DNA of 64,000 nt from Oscillospiraceae bacterium (GTDB lineage: Bacteria > Bacillota > Clostridia > Oscillospirales > Oscillospiraceae): positions 1 to 64,000 of the forward strand of contig CADBKF010000009.1 in assembly GCA_902795195.1 (NCBI GenBank), in the 5' to 3' direction. The position numbers and the translations under genes are program-made. The notes under the pieces were generated by a model. The model had not been told where the DNA came from. It ran no database searches and saw only the letters and a list, made by a program, of their open reading frames with translations. Position 1 is the stretch's first letter, and the number at the start of each line of letters is the position of its first letter. Shown one piece after another: positions 1 through 6,340 of this stretch.

Positions 1-824
1 GCCTGCTTGATGAGCTCCTGATCCTCCTCGGGCAGGGTGATCGGGTTCATGGCGATGGACACGACCTGGATGCCGCGCAGCTCGCCCCACTTCTTGGTGA
101 GGGCCTCGTTCATCGCGTCGCACAGCTCGGTGGTGTGGCCGGGCAGCGCGCTGGGACGGACCTCCAGATCGGAGATCTTGGCAAACGCAGGCTGCAGGGC
201 GCTGATGAACTCGGTCTTCAGCTGGGCGTCGATCTCGCTGCGGCGATACTCACGCTGGACGTTGCCGCAGACGTTGGTGTAGAACAGGATGGGGTCTGCC
301 AGGCGGTAGGAGTACACGCCGGAGCAGCGCACGGAGACGTCGATATCGAGGTTGATGTTGCGGTCCACGACGCGGAACGGGATCGGGGTCGCGGTGCCGA
401 ACTTGTTGTCGGTGATCTCCTTGATGTTGAAGTAGTAGACGCGCTGGTCCTTGCCGGTGTCGCCGCCGTAGCCGAAGCGCTTCCACGCGGTCTTCGCGGT
501 GTTGATGATGCCCTGGCCGAGGCTGCCGGCAAAGATGCTGGGCTCGGTGGAGGCGTCAAAGGTGAACTCGCCGGGCTCGGCGCACAGCTCCACGATCTTG
601 CCCTGCTCGACGATGATCATGCACTGGCCGTCGGCCACCGCGATGCCGGAGCCGCTGGAGATGATGTTGTCGTTGCCCTTGGTGTTGGAGCTTCTGGAGG
701 TGATCCGCTTCTGGCCCTTGGTGACCAGAACGTCCTTGTCAATGGCCTCGCAGTAGAAAAATTCCTTCCACTGATCCGCCAGGGTGCCGCTGATGGCGCC
801 GAGCGCCGCTCTGATAAGTCCCAT
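1..824 (-). CDS. SPFH-domain protein, YdjI-like (3' end outside window)
   Basis: The first 274 codons are visible; the C-terminus lies beyond the window edge. The start MGLIRAALGAISGTLADQWK followed by a stretch containing KEFFYCEAI matches the YdjI type of SPFH (stomatin/prohibitin/flotillin/HflK) proteins, often annotated 'virion core protein'. The SPFH fold covers roughly residues 30-270. A strong ribosome site (GAAAGGAG, 833-840) lies 8 bases before the ATG. In Bacillus, YdjI works beside a PspA-like membrane-stress protein; members usually end in a zinc ribbon, which cannot be checked here. No membrane segment is obvious in the visible part. Family assignment is firm; the cellular role is inferred from relatives. 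Confidence 0.85.
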   Translation of the reverse strand, partial: MGLIRAALGAISGTLADQWKEFFYCEAIDKDVLVTKGQKRITSRSSNTKGNDNIISSGSGIAVADGQCMIIVEQGKIVELCAEPGEFTFDASTEPSIFAGSLGQGIINTAKTAWKRFGYGGDTGKDQRVYYFNIKEITDNKFGTATPIPFRVVDRNINLDIDVSVRCSGVYSYRLADPILFYTNVCGNVQREYRRSEIDAQLKTEFISALQPAFAKISDLEVRPSALPGHTTELCDAMNEALTKKWGELRGIQVVSIAMNPITLPEEDQELIKQ

Positions 825-1039
825 ATTGATATCTCCTTTCAATTTCACCCTGCCGAAGCCGGCAGTCTGCCGGTTGCGCGGCCGATTGCCGCTTCTTCGA
901 CATTTATACATTGTGATTATAGCAGACAAAATCTGAAATGTCACGTAAAATTCGCATTTTCCCGAAGATTTTTTCTGACAGTCCGAATGCGTCTGATTTT
1001 TCGCATTCGCGGCAATACTATCCTGGAGGAGGGATCTCG

Positions 1040-1183
1040 ATGTACATTCGCAATCGGCGCAGCCGGACGGGACGGTCCGTGCAGGATGTGGCCGCGCTGC
1101 AGCCCTCAAAGGAGCTGCGACAGCTGCTTTCGGAATTATTGTATTCGGAAACTGGCGAACATTTCCAGGAAGAAAACAGCTGA
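1040..1183 (+). CDS. small 47-residue protein upstream of recombinase
   Basis: A short frame opens at ATG 1040 behind a good ribosome site (CTGGAGGAGGG). It encodes 47 residues, Arg-rich at the start (MYIRNRRSRTGRSVQD) and Glu-rich at the end. It lies 66 bases before the recombinase gene in the same orientation, so the two may be co-transcribed. I recognise no family. The ribosome site and spacing argue for a real gene; its small size is the main reason for doubt. Confidence 0.5.
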   Translation: MYIRNRRSRTGRSVQDVAALQPSKELRQLLSELLYSETGEHFQEENS

Positions 1184-1249
1184 TTTCGTTGGATTTTCCG
1201 CATTTTCGTGATAAACTTGCAGGCTGCACGCAGAAGGGAGGCGCACACG

Positions 1250-2650
1250 ATGGGAAAGGCAAAGCCGCAGCTGCCGGGCAGGCCCGGCGTCACCGCGCTC
1301 TACGTGCGCGTTTCGACCGACTTCCAGTTTGAGGAGGGCTACTCCCTCGAGGCCCAGCAGCAGAAACTCGAGCAGTGGTGCGCGCTCAAGGACATCTCCA
1401 ACCACCGCCTCTACCGCGACGGCGGCTGGAGCGGCTCAAACCTGGACCGGCCGGCCATGCAGGAGCTGATCGCCCACATCCGCGCCGGGCAGGTCATCCG
1501 CGTGGTGGTCTACAAGCTCGACCGGCTCTCGCGCTCGCAGAAGGACACGCTGTATCTGCTCGAGGAGCTCTTCATCCCCAACGGTGTGGAGTTCATCTCC
1601 ATCAACGAAAATTTCGACACCGGCTCGCCCTATGGCAAGGCCATGATCGGTATCCTCTCGGTATTCGCTCAGCTTGAGCGCGAGAACATCCGCGAGCGCA
1701 CCCGCATGGGCATGTATGAGCGGGTCAAGAGCGGGCTCTGGCGCGGCGGCAGCGGCACGCCCTTCGGCTATGACTACGACCCGGCGCGCAACACGCTCGT
1801 GCCCAACGAGCACGCAGACGAGGTCCGGCAGATCTATCAGCTGTATCTGGCCGGCTACTCCACCACGCAGCTGGCGCAGATGTTTCCGGTCTGTAACGAC
1901 CGCCACGTGAGCGCGATCCTGGGCCGGGAGACCTACCTGGGAAAAATGCGCTACAACGGCGAGCTCTTTGACGGCCAACACGAGGCCATCATCGACCCGG
2001 ACACCTGGGAGCGGGTGCAGCGCGAGCGCAGGCGCCGCTCCTCCGGGGCCTCAACCGGCGCGGCGTATCTGCTCACGGGTCTTCTGGTCTGCGGCAAATG
2101 CGGGGCCAAGATGCGCTATCAGAAATGGGGCAAGACGGGCCTGAAAATCTACTGCTACTCCCAGCAGCGCTCGAAGCAGAACCTGGTGAAGGACCCGAAC
2201 TGCGACAACCGCCGCTATGACGCAGCGGAGGTGGAGGCGCTGGTGGTGGAGGACGTGCTCCGGCTGACCGACCGGCTGGACGCCGGGCAACTGCCGCCCG
2301 GGCAGAAGCTGCAGCAGGATGCCCTGGCCGCGGCCAGAAGCCGCTGCGAGAGCCTCACAGCGAAGATCAAGCGGCTGTACAATCTCTATGCCGAGACGGA
2401 GGACGTGGTGCTTCTGGAGACGATCCGGGAAAACCAGGCCGAGCTGCAGAGCGCCGAGCGCCTGCTGGAGAACGAGCAGGCCGCCCGGGCGGCGGCTGCC
2501 GAGGCCCGGGAAAAGTTCGGTGCCGTCAAAAATCTGCGCGGGCGCTGGGACAGCCTCAGCATGGGCGAAAAGCGCCGCATCCTGCGCCTGTGCATCCGCC
2601 GCATCGTCCTGACCGGCGAAGCGGTCGATATCGAATACCTGTTGGAATGA
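1250..2650 (+). CDS. large serine recombinase
   Basis: This 466-residue site-specific recombinase has the resolvase catalytic domain at residues 14-165, with the nucleophile Ser22 in YVRVSTD and the YKLDRLSRS segment. A 'recombinase' DNA-binding domain follows, then a zinc ribbon beginning CGKCGAKM and a coiled coil near residues 350-430. This is the architecture of phage and ICE integrases and of SpoIVCA. ATG 1250 is preferred over an upstream GTG because AGAAGGGAGG lies just before it. No phage, conjugation or cargo genes flank it: the left neighbour is an SPFH gene and the right a repeat tract and truncated sigG. It may be a relic of an element or a domesticated solo recombinase. Confidence 0.92.
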   Translation: MGKAKPQLPGRPGVTALYVRVSTDFQFEEGYSLEAQQQKLEQWCALKDISNHRLYRDGGWSGSNLDRPAMQELIAHIRAGQVIRVVVYKLDRLSRSQKDTLYLLEELFIPNGVEFISINENFDTGSPYGKAMIGILSVFAQLERENIRERTRMGMYERVKSGLWRGGSGTPFGYDYDPARNTLVPNEHADEVRQIYQLYLAGYSTTQLAQMFPVCNDRHVSAILGRETYLGKMRYNGELFDGQHEAIIDPDTWERVQRERRRRSSGASTGAAYLLTGLLVCGKCGAKMRYQKWGKTGLKIYCYSQQRSKQNLVKDPNCDNRRYDAAEVEALVVEDVLRLTDRLDAGQLPPGQKLQQDALAAARSRCESLTAKIKRLYNLYAETEDVVLLETIRENQAELQSAERLLENEQAARAAAAEAREKFGAVKNLRGRWDSLSMGEKRRILRLCIRRIVLTGEAVDIEYLLE

Positions 2651-3060
2651 GACGTTGTACAGGAAGAGATGAGAGAGGAGTTAGGAGTATAGTTGAAAGT
2701 TGAAAGTGGAAAGTTGTGGTGTTTTTCAAATCCCGATTTGAAAAACATGATTGAATATTGTTCGCACTGCAGACCGCCCCGCGATACTTCTTCACTATTC
2801 CTTCTTCACTATTCCCTCTTCACCCTTCACCCTCGCTCCTGCTCTGTCCCTTGTCGCCGGACAAGCAAGGCTTGTCCCTACACATCCCCCCATCCCGCTC
2901 CTCACGCCTCTCTCCTCACTCCTGCTCTGTCCCTCGTCACCGGACAAGCAAGGCTTGTCCCTACACATCCCCCCATTCCGCTCCTCACGCCTCACTCCTC
3001 CCTCTCCTTTTGACTGCCTGCTGTGCGGGCCGTCGAGACGCCGGCCCCTACAACGTTCTC
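2651..3060. repeat. intergenic composite of short repeats
   Basis: No gene is apparent here. After a GTTGAAAGTGGAAAGTT run and a small GTTTTTCAAAT/ATTTGAAAAAC hairpin (2718-2740) comes a run of 7-base units (about 2787-2850). Next is an 83-base direct duplication (2836-2910 and 2919-2993), each copy carrying a GGACAAGC/GCTTGTCC palindrome. A GGGCCGTCGAGACGCCGGCC unit follows at 3027. The same modules recur at 8.4-9.2 kb in different order. Short reading frames through them are repeat artefacts. Confidence 0.85.
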
Positions 3061-3179
3061 CTATTGCCTATTGCCTCCTCGCTCCTCACTTTCCACTTTC
3101 CACTATCAACTTTCCACTAACCCCTGACCCCTAGCCCCTAGCCCCTGACCCCTAGCCCCTGACCCCTAGCTCCTTCTCC
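3061..3179. repeat. phase-locked heptamer tract (17 units)
   Basis: The tract divides without interruption into 17 consecutive 7-base units, each beginning CT. Unit types change along it (CTATTGC, CTCCTCG, CTTTCCA, CTGACCC, CTAGCCC) but the period does not slip. It resembles the degenerate short tandemly repeated heptamers (STRR) described in cyanobacteria. Its right part forms the aberrant 3' end of the truncated sigG frame. Confidence 0.9.
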
Positions 3180-3479
3180 CCTTCCGTCCCTCATCGGGAC
3201 CCCGTACGTCGAAAATTTGACCTCCTTGGTCGGGTCGAAGTTGGCAATGGCCTTGAGCAGGCCCACGCAGCCCACCTGAAACAGATCGTCCGGATTCTCG
3301 CCCCGGGGGATGAAGCGCTGGATTACCGAGAGCACCAGACGCAGATTGCCCTCGATCAGCCGCTGCCGGGCCTGCGCGTCGCCGGCGCGGCTCCGTTTGA
3401 GCAGCGCATCCATCTCCTCCGGGCGCAGCGTCTCCAGCTGCGCGGTGTTCACCCCACAGATTTCTACCTTTCCCTGCAT
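3138..3479 (-). pseudogene. sigG: sigG remnant (sporulation sigma factor, 3' part lost)
   Basis: The frame opens MQGKVEICGVNTAQLETL behind GGAGGAG and matches sigma-G through region 2, including GNLRLVLSVIQRF and DDLFQVGCVGL, ending at KFSTYGVPM. Intact sigma-G continues into regions 3 and 4 for a total near 260 residues. Here the frame runs instead into repeat-encoded RDGRGEGARGQGLGVRG and stops at 113 residues. Regions 3 and 4, and with them -35 recognition, are missing and no continuation is visible downstream. The conserved core is undamaged, so the loss may be recent. A forespore-type promoter survives upstream. A functional sigma factor is unlikely; I infer that this strain may not complete sporulation. 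Confidence 0.85.
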
Positions 3480-3507
3480 AGCTCCTCCACAGTTGATTAC
3501 TATCCAC

Positions 3508-3536
3508 CAGTATTTCCCGGGAAAGGAGAATTATGC
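3508..3536 (-). promoter_or_regulatory. possible sigma-F/sigma-G type promoter of sigG
   Basis: On the minus strand GCATA is followed after 17 bases by AATACTG, about 29 bases before the sigG ATG. This resembles the forespore sigma-G consensus (GNATR, 17-18 bases, CATNNTA; 5 of 7 at -10). Autoregulation by sigma-F/sigma-G is the known pattern for sigG. Assigned by eye. Confidence 0.45.
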
Positions 3537-3648
3537 ATGATATTCCGGGCCTGTGCCGCCCTTCGCGGCTGTTTCCACATTTTTCTACTGATATTTGCAC
3601 AAATTTGCGGGCAAACTGAGCGCATCAAATGCTTAGGAGGCGTTCGAT

Positions 3649-3855
3649 ATGGATACCCTCGCGTTGATTCTTGCAATCATCGGCTCGATCAACTGGGGTC
3701 TGGTCGGATTTTTCCGGTTTGATCTCGTCGCGTGGATCTTCGGCAGCCAGGCTGCCGTCGGCAGCCGCATCATCTATGCGCTCGTGGGCCTGGCCGGCCT
3801 GTGGTGCATCACGCTGCTGTTCCGCGACCGTGCAGGCCACGCGGTCCTCGATTGA
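3649..3855 (+). CDS. DUF378 family membrane protein
   Basis: A 68-residue protein with two hydrophobic segments (about residues 3-24 and 40-60) and the family signature SINWGLVGFF near the start. TTAGGAGG lies 9 bases before the ATG. DUF378 proteins are small, widespread inner-membrane proteins without an established biochemical role. The gene stands alone and is closed by its own strong hairpin terminator. Confidence 0.88.
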   Translation: MDTLALILAIIGSINWGLVGFFRFDLVAWIFGSQAAVGSRIIYALVGLAGLWCITLLFRDRAGHAVLD

Positions 3856-3857
3856 GC

Positions 3858-3892
3858 AAACGCCGCTGCTTCGGCATGAAGCAGCGGCGTTT
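3858..3892 (+). terminator. terminator of the DUF378 gene
   Basis: A 15-base perfect stem (AAACGCCGCTGCTTC) with a 5-base loop lies just after the stop codon. The trailing T run is short (TTTCGCTT). Confidence 0.75.
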
Positions 3893-3916
3893 CGCTTGAT
3901 TCAATCGATACATCAC

Positions 3917-3998
3917 CGTAGTGGCCGATGCCCACATCGGCCATACAGGTGCAATGCAAAACAGGGCATCATGGCCGATGTGGGCATCGGCCACTACG
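3917..3998. repeat. inverted-repeat element (CGTAGTGGCCGATG family)
   Basis: Two near-perfect arms read CGTAGTGGCCGATGCCCACA and onward, facing each other across about 25 bases, so the unit can fold into one long hairpin. A second copy lies at 18403-18485 with identical arms and a different centre, which marks it as a dispersed repeat. Confidence 0.85.
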
Positions 3999-4015
3999 AA
4001 ATGCGATTACGCGAG

Positions 4016-4987
4016 TCAGCGCAGCATCGGGCGGATGTCGGTGCCGACAAAGGACAGCAGCTGGTAGCAGCCCAGAAGGCGCGAGGCGATCTGCGGGGTG
4101 TAGCGGCCCTCCAGATCCTCGGGCCGGAGGTTTGTGGAGATGATCGTGGCCTGCTGGCGCTGCAGGCGCTCGTTGACCACGGCGTAGAGCGCCGAGACCA
4201 CAAACTGTGTGCGCATCTCGGTGCCCAGATCGTCGATGATCAGAAGGTCGCAGTCGGTGTACTTTTTGAGCTCCTGGTCGTCCGCGCCTGAGAACTTCAC
4301 CCGCTCGTAGTCGGAAAAGAGCTTTCCGGCGCTCACATAGGTCACCGAATAGCCGAGGTCCGCCACCTGCCGGGCGATGCAGGCCGAGAGGAAGGTCTTT
4401 CCCAGGCCCGTCGCGCCGGAGAACAGCAGATTCCCGCTGCCCTTGCGGAAGTTATTGGCATAGCGCCGGCAGGCGCCGAGATTGAGCTGCATCATGTGGC
4501 GCGGCGAGGCGCCCAGCGCGGGATCGTAGACGTCGGGATAGAAGCGCAGCTGGAAGTTTTCAAAGCGCTCGTTGCCGGCAAGCAGGCCGGCCAGCTCCTT
4601 TTTCTGCTCCTGCCGGCACAGCTCGCGCAGGCACTCGCACATTTTGGCGCCTACCCAGCCCCGGCCGCCGCAGACGGCGCAGACCGGGCTGTCATCGAGG
4701 AAGTCCTCGTCGTAATCGCTCGCGTCCAGGATCCACTGGCGCTCGTCCTGCAGGGCGAGATTTTCCTCCTCCAGCGCGGCGATGGCGGCCTTGGGGTCGC
4801 CGCCGCGGCGGAAGCTCGCCGCCACGGCCTCGGCCGCGCTCTCGCGCAGGCGGCGGTCGATCTGCTGCAGGCGCGGGTATTTTTCGTAGGCCTCGGCCAG
4901 ATGGGCCTCGTACTCGGCCTGCTTTTCCTCGGCGGACAGACGCAGCCGCTCCATGGCCCGCCGGATCACACTCTCACTGTATGGCAT
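4016..4987 (-). CDS. DnaC/DnaI-like helicase-loader ATPase
   Basis: A 323-residue AAA+ ATPase of the DnaC/DnaI/IstB type. A Glu-rich helical N-terminus (1-95) is followed by a Cys cluster (C103, C106, C117, C119, C124) likely to bind zinc. Walker A is GATGLGKT (191-198) and Walker B is LLIIDDLG (about 248). It should load the replicative helicase. The ATG at 4987 sits 7 bases after GGAGG and only 2 bases beyond the stop of the upstream dnaD-type gene, so the two form a replication-initiation pair as in other Firmicutes. The absence of a transposase neighbour argues against IstB. Confidence 0.88.
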   Translation of the reverse strand: MPYSESVIRRAMERLRLSAEEKQAEYEAHLAEAYEKYPRLQQIDRRLRESAAEAVAASFRRGGDPKAAIAALEEENLALQDERQWILDASDYDEDFLDDSPVCAVCGGRGWVGAKMCECLRELCRQEQKKELAGLLAGNERFENFQLRFYPDVYDPALGASPRHMMQLNLGACRRYANNFRKGSGNLLFSGATGLGKTFLSACIARQVADLGYSVTYVSAGKLFSDYERVKFSGADDQELKKYTDCDLLIIDDLGTEMRTQFVVSALYAVVNERLQRQQATIISTNLRPEDLEGRYTPQIASRLLGCYQLLSFVGTDIRPMLR

Positions 4988-4989
4988 CG

Positions 4990-5898
4990 TCAAGCCTCCG
5001 ATCGTTGCTGGTTTTCATCCTCCTGCAGAAGCCGCTGGGCGGCCTCGCGCATCAGGGGGCTGATGGCCTCGCCGTGGCGCTGGAACTCCTGGCCGCGGGC
5101 GGGCGTGGCGGGCTTCTTGTCCTGCTGCTGGATGCTCAACAGCGTGTGCAGGCCCTGGTCATGCCAGCGCTTGAGGATGGAGTTCATGTAGGGCCACTTG
5201 AGCGTGCCGGTATTCATGCAGGTCTTTTCGTAGGCCAGCTTGATCTCGTCCCGGCCAAAGCCCATGTCGAGCCAGGAGAGGATCAGCTTCTCCTCCTGCG
5301 CGATCAGCTTGCGGCCGCCCAGACCCATCATCTCCGCGATCATCTGCACGCGGGTGCTTCTGCCCAGCTGGAGCTGCACGTAGGCCGCCGCGCTCTCGAG
5401 CGTGTCGATGCCCTCGTCGGCCCAGTGGTAGGCCTCCTTCTCGATCGCGCGCAGCGTCGGCAGGCGCACGCCGCCCAGGCTCCGGCTGCGGTCGATGCAG
5501 TAGCACAGCAGCATGTTGACCACCTCGCGGCTCATGCCCAGGTAGTCGGTCATGCCGAGCAGGATCTTCAATTCTTCGGTGTTGAGCACCCGGCCGAGCC
5601 GGCGCTGCACGTCGCCGATCAGGGCCTTGAATTCGTTCTCTCCGCCCTGTAGGCGCTTGCTCACGTCGGCCTCGGTGAAGGTGGGCCGCTCGTCGGCGCT
5701 CTGGAAGCGGGGCGCCGGGTCCTGCAGCAGGCCCGTCTGCCGCAAAAACGCGTCGGCCAGCGACAGGGCCGGGCCGCTCAGCCCGCTCTCCTCCGGCCGT
5801 CTTCCGGAGCGCAGGCAAAGCCAGAGCAGCGCCGCGTCGCCGTTTTTTGCCGCCAGAAGCGTCCGGATCTCATTTTCTAAAATCAAGGCGTCCGCCAC
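4990..5898 (-). CDS. DnaD-domain primosome protein
   Basis: A 302-residue protein starting at GTG 5898, placed by AAAGGAGG nine bases upstream. The C-terminal half holds DnaD/DnaB-like helical domains (segments around LNTEELKILLGM and WPYMNSILKRW). DnaD proteins recruit the helicase loader during replication restart and initiation, which fits the loader gene immediately downstream. The open frame continues 50 codons further upstream, but that part is translated foldback repeat and is excluded. Confidence 0.85.
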   Translation of the reverse strand: MADALILENEIRTLLAAKNGDAALLWLCLRSGRRPEESGLSGPALSLADAFLRQTGLLQDPAPRFQSADERPTFTEADVSKRLQGGENEFKALIGDVQRRLGRVLNTEELKILLGMTDYLGMSREVVNMLLCYCIDRSRSLGGVRLPTLRAIEKEAYHWADEGIDTLESAAAYVQLQLGRSTRVQMIAEMMGLGGRKLIAQEEKLILSWLDMGFGRDEIKLAYEKTCMNTGTLKWPYMNSILKRWHDQGLHTLLSIQQQDKKPATPARGQEFQRHGEAISPLMREAAQRLLQEDENQQRSEA

Positions 5899-5972
5899 AG
5901 CGCCGCCTCCTTTCCGGCAAGCTCGGGACGGTAAGCGTTCCGTCCCTCCGCCGCATTTTTTGAACAAATCCA

Positions 5973-6106
5973 AAATGAAAGAATGAAAGCATGAAAGAAT
6001 GAAAAAATTGTGGTGTTTTTCATATTGCGATATGAAAAACAAATTCAATTCATCCCGCAGGGATACCGAAATTCTTTCATTTTTTCATCATTTCATTTTT
6101 TCATTC
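5973..6106. repeat. foldback element, copy 1 (GTGGTGTTTTTCA family)
   Basis: The outer arms (AATGAAAG units against CTTTCATT units) are inverted. Inside is the hairpin GTTTTTCATAT / ATATGAAAAAC, then a CATCCCGCAGGGATACC hairpin. Related copies occur at 18.3, 19.3 and 21.9 kb, with fragments at 2.7 and 34.05 kb. No coding capacity. Confidence 0.8.
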
Positions 6107-6258
6107 ACCTCGATTAATTCCAACGTGTTCGTCTGTTGAACCGATGGCTTGGAAGAGTATTATATCACAAGTTGGGCGCCGCGGCAAGCGCGGGAATGCA
6201 AAATTTCGGTTTTTTCGCCGTTGTTTCAGAAAATATACAAAATGTTCACGTTTTTTCA

Positions 6259-6287
6259 TTGCAAAGCCGGCGCAAATGTGGTAATAT
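6259..6287 (+). promoter_or_regulatory. promoter of the prsA-like gene
   Basis: TTGCAA and TAATAT are separated by 17 bases, about 55 bases before the start codon. The HU gene has the same TTGCAA variant. Confidence 0.5.
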
Positions 6288-6340
6288 GGTGCAAACTTTC
6301 GGCCGGTTCGCCGGCCGCAATCAGAAAGGAACAACACACA

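Noticed and set aside
135-1211. Plus-strand open frame of 358 codons
   Set aside because: Antisense to the SPFH gene and then running through an intergenic region; composition is that of a shadow frame.
3061-3179. CRISPR array
   Set aside because: Units are only 7 bases, contiguous and without spacers; no cas genes are present.
1250-3479. A skin-like element interrupting sigG that is excised during sporulation
   Set aside because: The missing 3' half of sigG is not visible downstream in the required orientation, the break lies in a heptamer tract rather than at an att-like site, and rearranged DNA in the forespore would be inherited. Kept only as a test within the recombinase finding.
5899-6048. 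50-codon N-terminal extension of the DnaD-type gene
   Set aside because: The extension is translated foldback repeat (FFISQYEKHHNFF) and lies upstream of a well-placed AAAGGAGG and GTG start.
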